Source: a bacterium
Lineage (GTDB): Bacteria > 4484-113 > JAFGCY01
DNA length: 64,000 nucleotides
NCBI GenBank assembly: GCA_020849855.1
Contig: JADZFO010000034.1
Coordinates: forward strand, 83,557-147,556
Direction of reading: 5' to 3'
Shown here: piece after piece, positions 53,744-63,253 of the stretch
Position numbering within the stretch: the stretch's first letter is position 1
Layout: every line of letters starts with the position of its first letter
Position numbers and translations under genes: made by a program
Notes under the pieces: model-generated
Database searches by the model: none
Told to the model about the DNA's origin: nothing
Seen by the model: only the letters and a program-made list of their open reading frames with translations

Positions 53744-56416
53744 CTATGCCGATGCCGTCGGCCTGGGCCTGGCGAAGACCTTCTTGATCACCAGGTAAAC
53801 CACGACAAAGAAGAGCACGGCCCAGACATAGCGCAGCAGTCCGCCCACAGCGCCCGGGCTGCGGCCGCTGTGCTTGCTGAAAAGCATGGCGTGGCGCGGC
53901 GCCGGTTTAAGCTCGCTGTCCACGGGCAGCACCTCCAGGGGCAGCACCAGCAGATGCGCCACCGGCAGCTGGCAGGCCTTGTCGTCGCAGGCCTGGGCCG
54001 TCAGCTCAAAGCTCAGGCGCAGCTTGCCGGGCTTGACGCCCTCCTTCAGCTTCAGCTCCGCCACGGCCCAGTTGTCCGCGCCCTCATAGGTGGCCAGCTT
54101 CTCCGGCTGCCCGCCATAGCTCTTTTCCAGCGCCTTTGGCCAGCGCAGCTCGCCCAGCTCGACCGCCGGGTTGTCCAGCAGCTTCAGGCTGGTGGCCACC
54201 AGCTCCGCGCCGCTGATCTCAGGCGCGTTGATGTGGAAGCCCTCGTCGATGCTCAGGCGCAGCAGAAGCTTAGGCGTCCGGGCCCCGGCCTCGAAGCTGG
54301 ACATGAAGGCTTCCACCTTCACGGGCTTCGCATATGACACCGCATCCGGCACCGGCGCGGCGGTGGTCGTGTTGCCCGCGTTGCTCTTCACCAGAATAGG
54401 CTCGCCCATCGCCCCGGGCGATACCGCCCGGTCGTGGTGCATCAGCAGCGCCAGCTGCAGGCTCTCTGTGGCCGTCGGCGTGGCGCGGAACTGCCCGGAG
54501 AAGGTGCCCAGCACCCCGGCGGCCAGCTCGCGGTAATGCGGCTCGCCGGAGAGGTTGGCCAGGCGCGTAAAGAGCCGCGCGGCCATGCCGTTGCCAGCGG
54601 GGATGACATCGTCCAGGTAGGGCTTGCGGCGGGCCAGCAGCTGCTCGCCGTCGTTTGGGGTGCTGAAGTAACCCCCCTCCGCCGTGTCAAGGAAGTGCTC
54701 CTCAAGCTGCTGCGCCAGCAGGCGCGATTCCTCCAGCCACTTCAACTCGCCGGTGGACATGTACAGCTCCAGCAGGCCGTCGGCCAGATAGGTGTAGTCC
54801 TCCAGGTAGCCGTCGATAGCCGCCTTGCCTTCGCGATAGCTGTGCTGCAGGCGTCCTTCGTTCTCCAGCCTGGCCAGTACAAACTCCGCCGCCTTGCCCG
54901 CCGCCTCGACATACTTCGGCTCCAGCAGCATGCGTCCGCTGTAGGCCAGCGCGCCGATGGTCAGGCCGTTCCAGTCCGTGAGAACCTTGTCGTCCAGCTC
55001 GGGGGGATGTCGCTTGTCGCGCACCGCCAGCAGCTTCTCGCGCGCCGCATCCATGCGCTTCTTCAGCGCCGCCGGTTCCGTCTTCAGCGCGTCGGCGGCC
55101 TTGTCCCAGGAGCGCACCAGCAGCAGCACATTGCTGCCGGTCTTCTGGCCCGTTGCCTCATCCTTGAAGTTGCCGCCTTCCTGCACGCCATAAACCTGGC
55201 AGAAGACCTCGCCTTCCTCCGGCCCCAGGACCTGCAGGATCTCCGCCTTGCTCCAGACGTAGAACTTGCCTTCCTCGCCTTCGGAGTCAGCATCAAAGGC
55301 GCTGTAGAAGCCCCCTTCCGGCGACTGCATGTCACTGAGCAGCCAGTCGCAGGTGTCGCGGGCCACCTCGGCGTAATACTCATCGCCGCTGATCAGCCAG
55401 CCGTCCGTATAGGCCCGGGCCAGCTGGGCGTTGTCATAGAGCATCTTTTCAAAGTGCGGCAGCACCCACTGCGCGTCGGTGCTGTAGCGGTGGAAACCGC
55501 CGTCCAGGTGGTCGCGCAGGCCGCCGTTGGCCATCGCGCTCAGGGTCTGGATGTAGATCTTGCGCAGCTGCTCATCGCTGCGGCCGGCATGCAACTGGTA
55601 GCCGATGAGGGCCAGATGCCCGTGCTGCGGGAACTTCGGCGCGGAGCCGAAGCCGCCATAGCTGTTGTCGGCCTGGCCCGCCACCAGCGAGAGCGTGGTC
55701 TTCACCACCTCGGGCCCCGGCAGCTGCGGCGTGGGGGCGGAGATCTTTGAGTTAAAGGCGCGCAGCGCCGCGGCGATCTCCTCGGCATCGGCTTCCACAT
55801 CCGCGCGGTGCGTCCTGTAGAGGCCGGAGAGCTGGTTCAGCACGGTCTTGAAGCCGGGGCCAAGGTAAGGATCGTCTTCCTTCGGCAGGTAAGTCGCCGC
55901 ATGGAAAGGCCGGCCGTCAGGCAGCAGCCAAACATTGTTGGGCCAGCCGCCGGAGCCCAGCAGCATTTGCGTGGCGCCCATGTAAAGGCTGTCGATGTCC
56001 GGGCGCTCTTCGCGGTCCACCTTGATACAGATATAGTTCGCGTTCAGGATGGCGGCCACATCCGCCTGCTCAAAGCACTCGGCCTCCATCACATGGCACC
56101 AGTGGCAGGTGGAATAGCCGACGCTCAGGAAGACCGGCTTGTCCTCAGCCCGCGCCCGGGCAAAGGCCTCATCCCCCCAGGCATACCAGTCCACCGGGTT
56201 GCGCGCGTGCTGGCGCAGGTAGGGGCTGCTCTCAAAGACCAGGCGGTTGAACTCCGGCCCGCCGTCCGGCGGCAGCTTGGCGATTTCCTCCGCGCCGGGC
56301 AGAGGCTGGCGGGTATGGCTCACGCTTTCCTCCTGGGCAGCGCAGGGCAGGCAAAGGCCAAGCAGGGTCAGGCCGGCGGCTGCGAAGCGCCAGAGGCGCT
56401 GTGGAATCTCACTCAT
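53744..56416 (-). CDS. Thioredoxin-like DUF255 (YyaL-type) protein with DsbD-like C-domain
   Basis: 890 aa. Signal peptide ([18 protein letters not shown], about 11-28). N domain: [20 protein letters not shown] and redox motif CHWC (104-107), followed by GGWPNNVWL, the DUF255/SPATA20 pattern. A helical (alpha/alpha)6-like region follows (about 270-660). Residues about 705-830 resemble the DsbD N-terminal domain, with [11 protein letters not shown] (about 806-816). A membrane helix (about 860-880) anchors it. DUF255 proteins are usually cytoplasmic and end near 680 residues, so this exported fusion is unusual. TATACT is 9 bases before ATG 56416. Confidence 0.88.
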   Translation of the reverse strand: MSEIPQRLWRFAAAGLTLLGLCLPCAAQEESVSHTRQPLPGAEEIAKLPPDGGPEFNRLVFESSPYLRQHARNPVDWYAWGDEAFARARAEDKPVFLSVGYSTCHWCHVMEAECFEQADVAAILNANYICIKVDREERPDIDSLYMGATQMLLGSGGWPNNVWLLPDGRPFHAATYLPKEDDPYLGPGFKTVLNQLSGLYRTHRADVEADAEEIAAALRAFNSKISAPTPQLPGPEVVKTTLSLVAGQADNSYGGFGSAPKFPQHGHLALIGYQLHAGRSDEQLRKIYIQTLSAMANGGLRDHLDGGFHRYSTDAQWVLPHFEKMLYDNAQLARAYTDGWLISGDEYYAEVARDTCDWLLSDMQSPEGGFYSAFDADSEGEEGKFYVWSKAEILQVLGPEEGEVFCQVYGVQEGGNFKDEATGQKTGSNVLLLVRSWDKAADALKTEPAALKKRMDAAREKLLAVRDKRHPPELDDKVLTDWNGLTIGALAYSGRMLLEPKYVEAAGKAAEFVLARLENEGRLQHSYREGKAAIDGYLEDYTYLADGLLELYMSTGELKWLEESRLLAQQLEEHFLDTAEGGYFSTPNDGEQLLARRKPYLDDVIPAGNGMAARLFTRLANLSGEPHYRELAAGVLGTFSGQFRATPTATESLQLALLMHHDRAVSPGAMGEPILVKSNAGNTTTAAPVPDAVSYAKPVKVEAFMSSFEAGARTPKLLLRLSIDEGFHINAPEISGAELVATSLKLLDNPAVELGELRWPKALEKSYGGQPEKLATYEGADNWAVAELKLKEGVKPGKLRLSFELTAQACDDKACQLPVAHLLVLPLEVLPVDSELKPAPRHAMLFSKHSGRSPGAVGGLLRYVWAVLFFVVVYLVIKKVFARPRPTASA

Positions 56417-56425
56417 GCGGCTGCG

Positions 56426-56431
56426 AGTATA
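56426..56431 (-). promoter_or_regulatory. -10 box of the DUF255 fusion gene
   Basis: TATACT on the minus strand, 9 bases before ATG 56416. Confidence 0.5.
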
Positions 56432-56443
56432 ACGGCATAAACG

Positions 56444-56449
56444 TATACT
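56444..56449 (+). promoter_or_regulatory. -10 box of the PKD lipoprotein gene
   Basis: TATACT on the plus strand, about 39 bases before ATG 56488, which also has AGGAG. It is back-to-back with the minus-strand -10 at 56426. Confidence 0.5.
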
Positions 56450-56487
56450 CTGAAAGCCGCCTGTATCTGCCTGTCAGGAGCAAAGCC

Positions 56488-58638
56488 ATGATTCGCCGCG
56501 GTTTCACGCCCTGCTGCCGCCTTGCTCAGCGCCTTCTGGTGCTCGCCAGCACTGGCCTCCTGCTGCTTGCTGCTGCCTCCTGCGCTGGCCAGCAGCGCTC
56601 GCTGGGCGCCGGCCCGCAGCCGCAGGGAATCACCGGATCGCCCGCTGGCAGTCCCGCCGCTCAGCCCAAACTGGACCTGCCGGCTCCGCGTACTCTGCTG
56701 CCAGACTCGGCCCCAGCCCGCAACGCGGCCTACCTTCCAGAGGACCTGGTCAAGGAGGGCGATGCGAACAACCCTGCACTGCCCAGCCGGAATGTCACGG
56801 CAGCCAGCGGCCAGCTGGACTTTGCTCCCAGCTATGTCAGCGGCGGCTCAATCAGCGGCCTGGCCTATGCGACCTACAGCTTCAAGCTGGAGGATTACGA
56901 CCTTAACAACGAGGTGCGGCTTTTCTGGGCTGCGCCGCCCGCGGCAGGCACTTCCTGGGTCGGCCTGGCCAACTGGGACAGCAACCGCTGGGACTGGTTC
57001 AGCACTGACTCCAGTGGCCGGGCCTTCCCGCCCAGCCTGGCCCCTTATCTGGATTTCGGCGGCGACCTGCTGCTTATCGCCCTGCGCAGCGGCGCAGATC
57101 CCTCCTCACTGGACCAGCTCAGGGTCGGCACCCAGCCGCCCCTGGCCGTGCTGAGCACCAACAGCCGGCGCTATGACTTCGGCAGCCTGGATGTGGACCT
57201 GGACGCCAGCGCCTCGGCGGACCCGGACGGCAGCATCACCGGGTACGAGTGGGACTTTGAGGGCGATGGCGTCTTTGACGCGCAAAGCCCGGACAACCCG
57301 CTGATCTCACACCAGTACGATACGCCCGGCAGCTTCCAGGCCACGGTGCGGGTTACTGACGACAAGGACATCAGCACCACGGCCAGCCTGGGCGTCAGTG
57401 TTGGCGGACCCTGGGAACATACCGTCGGACTGCCGCTCTGGGACCTTTACTATGACGTGGAAGTCGCGCCGGATGGCACTATCTGGGCCTGCGGCCTGGC
57501 CCAGAACCCGGAAGGCATCAATTCCTCTGACCTGGCTCTGGCCCACTTCGCCGCCAACGGCGAGATCCTCAAGACTTCATACTGGCGCAGTTTCAACTTC
57601 AACTCCCAGATCGGGTCAGCGCTGTGCATCGGCCCTGACGGGGCTGTTTATGTGGGCGGCACGGGATATACAAACACTTTTCAGCATGTGCTTTTTCAGC
57701 GCTACAGCAGCGAGGGCGAGCTGCAGTGGAGCCACGCTGCGCCGGACTTTCTGGCAGATGTAAAGGACATGATGGTGCTGAACGGGACCGTCTATGCCAT
57801 CGGTTCCGACAACGATGGTGACCGGGAACGCGGCACGGTATTCACCTTTCCGGCCCACAACTTCAACAACATCCCCCTGTCCATGCGGTTGCCAAAGGAG
57901 ACCACCCTGACCGCCATGACCTATTTCCCCGGGTCGGAAGTCGAGCCGGCGGCAATTCTGGCGGTAGGAGGCATCGGTGTTAACAGCGACGCCGACCTGC
58001 TCTACGTGTCCTTTAGCCCGGCACTGCAGATCAACGACGACCGCAAGTGGGCCGCCGTGGGCGGCAGCCAGCTCGGCCGGGCCATCGCGGTGACCGGCAC
58101 AGCCCCGGACTACAGCATCCTCGTTGGCGCTTACCGGGGCACCTCGCCCACGGAGTCCTGCGTTCTTCGTCTGGGCGTGAACAAGGGATACAACCTTCAA
58201 GGCGCCAAGAGTGTCAACATAATGGACATGTGGCCCAGCGGTACGGATGACAGCGTTTACGTGCTGGCGCTGGAGTCCTCCAGTGTTCTGGAGCCCGACC
58301 AGCTGCGGCTGACCCGCCTAGACTCGCTGCTCAATCCCCTGGCGCACTACGTCTTTGCCTCTGGCATTGCGACGATGGGCATTAGCGGTCTGCATTACGG
58401 CAGCGGTGCTTTTGTGATTTCCGGAGGGGCAACCCTAAGCGGAGGCACATTTGAGCCATCCAGCAACTTTGACCTTGGCCCTTCAACCAACTGGGTAGAT
58501 ATCAGCGTCAGCTTCACTGGCAATCCGCTGGAGTTCGTTGACACCCTGCCCCTGAGCCTGCTTGATCGCGAGCCTGTAATTGACACCGGTGCAGGCAATC
58601 CTGACGGCATGGTGTTGATGGAACGGCTGACCCTATAG
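56488..58638 (+). CDS. Lipoprotein with PKD domain and propeller-like repeats
   Basis: 716 aa. Lipoprotein signal (LLVLASTGLLLLAAASC), then a Pro/Gln-rich linker. A domain around 125-215 with GLAYATYSFKL and WVGLANWDSNRW is paralogous to that of the lipoprotein at 44306. A PKD domain follows (about 218-300: LDASASADPDGSITGYEWDF, VRVTDDKD). The last 400 residues are propeller-like (VAPDGTIWACGLA, IGPDGAVYVGGTGY). Surface or periplasmic protein; adhesion or polysaccharide binding is inference. AGGAG lies 9 bases before ATG 56488; the open frame back to 56401 is divergent-promoter DNA. Confidence 0.78.
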   Translation: MIRRGFTPCCRLAQRLLVLASTGLLLLAAASCAGQQRSLGAGPQPQGITGSPAGSPAAQPKLDLPAPRTLLPDSAPARNAAYLPEDLVKEGDANNPALPSRNVTAASGQLDFAPSYVSGGSISGLAYATYSFKLEDYDLNNEVRLFWAAPPAAGTSWVGLANWDSNRWDWFSTDSSGRAFPPSLAPYLDFGGDLLLIALRSGADPSSLDQLRVGTQPPLAVLSTNSRRYDFGSLDVDLDASASADPDGSITGYEWDFEGDGVFDAQSPDNPLISHQYDTPGSFQATVRVTDDKDISTTASLGVSVGGPWEHTVGLPLWDLYYDVEVAPDGTIWACGLAQNPEGINSSDLALAHFAANGEILKTSYWRSFNFNSQIGSALCIGPDGAVYVGGTGYTNTFQHVLFQRYSSEGELQWSHAAPDFLADVKDMMVLNGTVYAIGSDNDGDRERGTVFTFPAHNFNNIPLSMRLPKETTLTAMTYFPGSEVEPAAILAVGGIGVNSDADLLYVSFSPALQINDDRKWAAVGGSQLGRAIAVTGTAPDYSILVGAYRGTSPTESCVLRLGVNKGYNLQGAKSVNIMDMWPSGTDDSVYVLALESSSVLEPDQLRLTRLDSLLNPLAHYVFASGIATMGISGLHYGSGAFVISGGATLSGGTFEPSSNFDLGPSTNWVDISVSFTGNPLEFVDTLPLSLLDREPVIDTGAGNPDGMVLMERLTL

Positions 58639-58757
58639 GCGCAATGACTTGCGTGTTTGTTTCATCAGCATAAGGAGTATGGACACGTACATTAGCAGCC
58701 CTGATTGAATAGTGGTGCAAGTATTAGTGTTGATGAATATTCAGCCTCCCGAAGAAG

Positions 58758-58763
58758 GATAAT
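58758..58763 (+). promoter_or_regulatory. -10 box in front of the leader ORF
   Basis: GATAAT, 7 bases before ATG 58771. A second candidate, TATACT, lies at 58804-58809. Confidence 0.4.
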
Positions 58764-58770
58764 TCCGACA

Positions 58771-58842
58771 ATGGTACATCAAGTATCCCAAATCAGTACC
58801 TGTTATACTCCTTTGTCTTATTCAGTTTTATGCTGTGAGTAA
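58771..58842 (+). CDS. Possible 23-residue leader peptide overlapping the kinase start
   Basis: A frame beginning MVHQVSQIST, with three Cys in its second half, ends TAA at 58842, overlapping GTG 58835 and 1 base before ATG 58844 of the histidine kinase. The upstream GATAAT fits the leaderless pattern. It lies in an AT-rich 196-base gap. It may couple translation; no family. Confidence 0.3.
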   Translation: MVHQVSQISTCYTPLSYSVLCCE

Positions 58843-60775
58843 GATGTCAGCTGCTACGCTAGAAGGGGATGTAAACCCGCCGGGCAATCCATTGGACGGG
58901 GAATTGGGTTCGCCCAAAGGAATCAGGCTGGGTGAGGTTCCCATTGGCGAAGGATCTCTGCCGCTGGAGCTTCCGGGCCAGATACTGCAGTCTTTCGAGT
59001 TCGCGGTTGTAGCCACAGACGCTCAGGGCCAGATCAGCTACTGGAACAAGGCCGCCGAAGAACTTTATGGCTATTCACCAGCCGAGGCCATCGGCCGCAG
59101 CCTGGACTTTGTCGTACCCGAAGCGGACCGCCGGGACCTGCTGCGCCTGATCGGCGGCCTGCGCCGCGGCCGCGACATGCAGATCACCCATGCCCTGCAC
59201 CGGCACAAGGACGGCAGCCTGATCGAGACCAGCGCGACCTTCAAGGCACTCCTGGATGAGCAGGGTGAACTGCTGGGCATAGTGGCCACCGCCAGCGACG
59301 CCAGCAAGCAGCGCCGCCTGAATGAGCGCCTGCTGCTGGCCTTTGAATCATCGCCCAGCGGCATGGTGATGGTTGATGACAAGGGCACCATCCTGATGCT
59401 GAATGCTGAGACCGAGAGGCTCTTTGGCTACAAGCGCCAGGAGCTGCTGGGCCGAAAGGTGGACATCCTTGTTCCAGACCGCTTCACCGACCTGCACCAG
59501 CATCACCGCGCCAGCTTCGCCCGCAACCACACCCGGCGCCTGATGGGCGGCGGCCGGGAGCTTTACGGCCGCCGGCAGGACGGCTCGGAGTTCCCGGTAG
59601 AGATCGGACTTACGCCGGTGGAAACCAGGGATGGCCTGCTGGTACTGGGCGTCATTGCAGACATCTCCGGCCGCAAGCTGGCCGAAGAGCGCTTCCGTAT
59701 CGCGCTGGAATCCGCGCCCTGCGGCATCGTGATGGTCGATCACTCCGGCAAGATCATATTGATTAACCTCGAAACAGAACGTCTTTTTGGCTATAGCCGC
59801 TCCGAGCTCATCGGGCGGGCCATCGAAGACCTCATCCCCCAGCGCTACAGGAAAGAGCATGTCAGCCTGCGCGACGGCTTTGCCCGCCAGCCTGAAGCGC
59901 GCGTGATGGGTTCCGGGCGCGACCTCTTCGGCCTGCGCAAGGATGGCTCGGAATTCCCGGTCGAAGTGGGCCTGAATCCGATCATGGGGCCTGACGGGCC
60001 GGCGGTGCTCTGCGCCATCCTGGACATCACGGAGCGCAACCAGACCGCCGAACTGCTGCGCATACACGCTGAAGAGCTGCAGCGCTCCAACAACGACCTG
60101 GAGCAGTTCGCCTATGTGGCCTCGCATGACCTGCAGGAACCGCTGCGCATGGTGGCCAGCTATGTTGAGCTCCTGGCTGAGCGTTATCAAGGCCAGCTGG
60201 ACGAGCGGGCGGACAAGTACATCCACTATGCAGTGGACGGCGCCCGGCGCATGAAGCAGCTGGTTTCCGACCTGCTGAGCTTCTCGCGGGTCGGCACGCA
60301 GGGCAAACCCCTGCAGCCCCTGGAGACGGAGCAGGTGCTGCGCGGCGTGCTTTTCGAGCTGCGCCAGCTGGCTGAGGAAAACGAGGCGGAGATCATGGTC
60401 GGGCCATTGCCCCGCGTAATGGCAGACGAGACCCAGCTGCGACAGCTTTTCCAGAACCTGTTGAGCAATGCGCTTAAATTTCGTTCAGATGCGCCTCCGA
60501 AAATCACTATAACCGCATTTAGATCGGTCTCCGAAGTTACTATAAGCCTGAGCGACAACGGAGTGGGCATCGACATGGCCTACGCCGAGCGCGTCTTTCA
60601 GATGTTCCAGCGCCTGCATGAACGAGGGAAGTACGAGGGCAGCGGCATTGGCCTGGCCATCGCCAAACGCATTGTTGAGCGCCATGGCGGACGGATCTGG
60701 CTTGAATCGCAGCCGGGTCAGGGCTGCACCTTCCATTTCACCCTGCGGGCCGCTGCACCCCCGGAGGCTTTATGA
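58835..60775 (+). CDS. Triple-PAS histidine kinase
   Basis: 646 aa, no membrane helix, so cytoplasmic. Three PAS domains follow one another: about 50-165 (VVATDAQGQISYWN), 170-290 (SSPSGMVMVDDKGTILMLN) and 290-410 (APCGIVMVDHSGKIILIN); the second and third are close repeats, each with LNxETERLFGY and a GRDLFGLRKDGSEFPVE-like end. HisKA with His431 in VASHDLQEPLRMV, then a HATPase with NLLSNALKF, DNGVGID and GSGIGLAIAKRI. The sensor ligand is unknown. GTG 58835 or ATG 58844. First of three coupled genes. Confidence 0.93.
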   Translation: MSKMSAATLEGDVNPPGNPLDGELGSPKGIRLGEVPIGEGSLPLELPGQILQSFEFAVVATDAQGQISYWNKAAEELYGYSPAEAIGRSLDFVVPEADRRDLLRLIGGLRRGRDMQITHALHRHKDGSLIETSATFKALLDEQGELLGIVATASDASKQRRLNERLLLAFESSPSGMVMVDDKGTILMLNAETERLFGYKRQELLGRKVDILVPDRFTDLHQHHRASFARNHTRRLMGGGRELYGRRQDGSEFPVEIGLTPVETRDGLLVLGVIADISGRKLAEERFRIALESAPCGIVMVDHSGKIILINLETERLFGYSRSELIGRAIEDLIPQRYRKEHVSLRDGFARQPEARVMGSGRDLFGLRKDGSEFPVEVGLNPIMGPDGPAVLCAILDITERNQTAELLRIHAEELQRSNNDLEQFAYVASHDLQEPLRMVASYVELLAERYQGQLDERADKYIHYAVDGARRMKQLVSDLLSFSRVGTQGKPLQPLETEQVLRGVLFELRQLAEENEAEIMVGPLPRVMADETQLRQLFQNLLSNALKFRSDAPPKITITAFRSVSEVTISLSDNGVGIDMAYAERVFQMFQRLHERGKYEGSGIGLAIAKRIVERHGGRIWLESQPGQGCTFHFTLRAAAPPEAL

Positions 60776-61245
60776 GTGGAAGCGACAAACTGCGCGTACT
60801 GCTGGTGGAGGACAACCCGGGCGACGTACTGCTGATCACTGAACTGCTCAGCGACAGAAAGACTGAGCTTGAGATAGACGTGGCCAGCGACGGCGAAGAA
60901 GCGTTGAACTACCTCTACGGTCGTGGCCGTTATCAGCAGGCCGTCGCCCCACAACTGGTGGTGCTGGACCTCAACCTGCCCCGCGTCAGCGGCCTGGACG
61001 TGCTCGCTGTCCTGCGCAAGGATCCCCGGATGAGCCCTCTGCCCGTGGTTGTGCTGTCTTCCTCGGATGCCGAACGGGACATCGTGGAAAGCTACTGCCG
61101 GGGAGCCAATACCTACATCCAAAAACCTGTCGATCTGCGCCAGTTTCAGGAAGCCGTCGCAAAGATTGAGAGTTTCTGGTTGTCCTTAGCCAAGTTGCCG
61201 AGCCTGCAGAAGCCGGCGCCAAAAGAGGAGAAGCTTGATGACTAG
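60772..61245 (+). CDS. Single-domain response regulator (Rcp1-like)
   Basis: 157 aa. Receiver with LLVEDNPGD, phospho-acceptor Asp66 in LVVLDLNLP, VLSSSDAERD and the IQKPVD Lys (about 118). The inserted loop YGRGRYQQAVAPQL before the Asp strand is typical of Rcp1-type regulators paired with PAS/phytochrome kinases. No DNA-binding output. ATG 60772 overlaps the kinase stop by 4 bases (ATGA), so translation is coupled. Confidence 0.93.
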   Translation: MSGSDKLRVLLVEDNPGDVLLITELLSDRKTELEIDVASDGEEALNYLYGRGRYQQAVAPQLVVLDLNLPRVSGLDVLAVLRKDPRMSPLPVVVLSSSDAERDIVESYCRGANTYIQKPVDLRQFQEAVAKIESFWLSLAKLPSLQKPAPKEEKLDD

Positions 61246-62068
61246 TGATGCCATGACCCGCAGCCTGCTGCTGGTCGAGGACAATCCGGCGGATGCCGAC
61301 CTGGTAGTGGACTTGCTTGATCAGGCCAATCGAGACAACTATGACGTAACCCATGTCATGCGAATCGCAGAGGCCCTTGAGATTCTGCGCACCCGTCAGG
61401 TTGATATCGTGCTGCTCGACCTGCGCCTGCCCGACGGGTCAGGCCTGGACACCGTACGCAGCGTCCGTGAAGTCGCCGACGATGTACCGATTGTGGTCCT
61501 CACCGGCATAGACGATGAAGAGACGGCCATCGGCTGCATCGACATCGGCGCGCAGGATTACCTCTGCAAGGGTGATATCCGTCCGGTGGCCCTGCGCCGC
61601 ACACTGGGCTATGCAATCAGCCGCCAGCGCGAGGCCAAGCTGCGCGAGCTGCAGGAGACTCTCGAGCGCTACCGCGCCCTGTCCTCGCAGTCCAGCAACC
61701 TTGGCAGCGTGCATTCGGGCAGCGCCATCGCCCTGCGCGACCGCAACGCTGAGACCTTCGCCGGGCTGGTCAAGGACTACATCAGCCTGCTTGACGCCTA
61801 TGTCGACCGCCTGAGCGTCAGGCGCGACAAGCCGCGCACGGCCATGGACAGCATCGCCCTGCGCCTAGGTGAAGCCGGCGGTGGTCCCCGCGACCTGCTG
61901 GATCTGCATCTGGCTTCCCTTTACAAGGTTGCCGGCGGCCGCACGGATGACCGCTCCCGCAGTTACGTGCTGGAGGGCCGCCTGCTGGCGCTGGAAATGA
62001 TGGGCCTGCTGGTGGATTATTACCGCATGGGCGGCCCCGGGCCCTATGCCGCCGAAGCCCTGTCCTGA
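61238..62068 (+). CDS. Receiver fused to a KaiA/RsbU_N-like helical domain
   Basis: 276 aa. Receiver (about 8-122) with LLVEDNPADADLV, Asp61 in IVLLDLRLPDG, VLTGIDDEE and LCKGDI (Lys). A helical linker follows (about 130-155, YAISRQREAKLRELQETLERY). The C-terminal domain (about 168-268) is a helix bundle: AETFAGLVKDYISLLDAYV, LLDLHLASLYK, a GRTDDRSRSYVLEGRLLAL helix and LLVDYYRM. This spacing resembles the KaiA C-terminal and RsbU N-terminal domains (DLHL..., then R-x-x-x-x-x-x-x-GRLxL..., then a final YYR). GAGGAG 7 bases before ATG 61238; overlaps the preceding gene by 8 bases. Function inferred only. Confidence 0.82.
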   Translation: MTSDAMTRSLLLVEDNPADADLVVDLLDQANRDNYDVTHVMRIAEALEILRTRQVDIVLLDLRLPDGSGLDTVRSVREVADDVPIVVLTGIDDEETAIGCIDIGAQDYLCKGDIRPVALRRTLGYAISRQREAKLRELQETLERYRALSSQSSNLGSVHSGSAIALRDRNAETFAGLVKDYISLLDAYVDRLSVRRDKPRTAMDSIALRLGEAGGGPRDLLDLHLASLYKVAGGRTDDRSRSYVLEGRLLALEMMGLLVDYYRMGGPGPYAAEALS

Positions 62069-62139
62069 GACTCACTTCCGCCCAGGCGGGTCCAGGCTGC
62101 TTCGCGGCCTCAGCCATCACTGCGCGGCTGAAATGGAAA

Positions 62140-62173
62140 GGCCGGCGCAGGGGCATAAGCTCCCACGCCGGCC
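62140..62173 (-). terminator. Terminator between the signalling operon and the transglutaminase gene
   Basis: GGCCGGCG pairs with CGCCGGCC (62140-62173). Minus-strand reading continues into TTTCCATTTC. It may serve both converging units. Confidence 0.65.
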
Positions 62174-62187
62174 GCTGCTACCTGCTT

Positions 62188-63189
62188 TTAGCGGTTGCTG
62201 TAGCTGAAGACCTTGTCGTAGGCCTCGTGCTTCTTTCCATCCACCGCAATGTAGGGGTAGATGAGGAAGTTCTGCGGAGTTGAAATGCCGGGGATGCTGA
62301 TGTCGCGGCCCATGACAAACTCCAGGCGGTGCTCGCAGAGGCCGCCGAAGAGCTCCTCGCGCCGCGCAGCGCCGTTCTTGGAGGCGTCGCTGGCATCCAC
62401 CGGGACCCAGCCGTACTGCGGGTCGAAATACTCGGCCCAGCAGTGGTAGCCGCCGATGCTGCCTTCGGGCGCATCGGAGGGAACGCTCATCCCCATGAAG
62501 AAGCGGGCCGGGATGCCCTGGCTGCGCATCTCACCGATCCACAGGCTGTGGAAGTCGGTGCAGTTGCCCTTGCGGACGTCGCAGGCAAAATTGGCATCGC
62601 CGCGGCCCCAGGTGCCCGCCGGACCGCTCTTGTCGTAAAGCACCGTGTCCACAATGTGGTCATAGAGCTTGCGAGCGATCTCGGTGGCGCTGCCCCGCGT
62701 GCCGCCCAGCACACCTTCCGCCTCGGCGCTGATCTTGCCGTCCAGCGGGATCATGCTGTCGGGGCCGGTGAAGCGGGTCATCAGGGTGTCGCTGAGTGCG
62801 CCTTCATAAACCATCCCCTGGTCGATGGGGCGATAGGCGACCCGGGTAGCGTTGATCTTGACGGTCACCGGGATCATGCCATTGGCGTCCCGGGTAGCCT
62901 GGCTGAGGTCCAGCCAAAGGAAATTGTTGCCGTATTCCGCATCGGAAACGACCTTCCAGGGGTAATCCTGCACCAGCTCCCATGAATGGACAGTCTGGCG
63001 GGAATTACTGGGTGGCAGTGGCAGCCAGGCTTCGATCTTGCCAGCGCCACTGGGAACATCCTTCACGTTGAAACCGTAGCTGAGTTCAAAGCTGCGCACG
63101 GCAGCCGCCGTCGTCTGTTCAGCCGCGAGTGCGCCACTGGCACAGCTCAGGCCAGCCAGCAACGCCCCGGCAACAAGGAAATTACGCAT
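62188..63189 (-). CDS. Secreted transglutaminase-like cysteine protease domain protein
   Basis: 333 aa. Signal peptide (FLVAGALLAGLSCASGALA, about 4-22). An N-terminal beta domain (about 30-150) precedes the transglutaminase core with the triad Cys in RKGNCTDFHSL (about 209), His in GGYHCWAEYF (about 247) and Asp in WVPVDASDA (about 262). TGc proteins in bacteria are mostly peptidases acting on cell-wall or peptide substrates; a substrate is not evident. AGGAG 7 bases before ATG 63189. Confidence 0.92.
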   Translation of the reverse strand: MRNFLVAGALLAGLSCASGALAAEQTTAAAVRSFELSYGFNVKDVPSGAGKIEAWLPLPPSNSRQTVHSWELVQDYPWKVVSDAEYGNNFLWLDLSQATRDANGMIPVTVKINATRVAYRPIDQGMVYEGALSDTLMTRFTGPDSMIPLDGKISAEAEGVLGGTRGSATEIARKLYDHIVDTVLYDKSGPAGTWGRGDANFACDVRKGNCTDFHSLWIGEMRSQGIPARFFMGMSVPSDAPEGSIGGYHCWAEYFDPQYGWVPVDASDASKNGAARREELFGGLCEHRLEFVMGRDISIPGISTPQNFLIYPYIAVDGKKHEAYDKVFSYSNR

Positions 63190-63253
63190 GTTGCACTCCT
63201 GTAGATGGGCTTCGGCGAAACGCCGATGGCCTAGCTTAGCATGTACTTAAATG

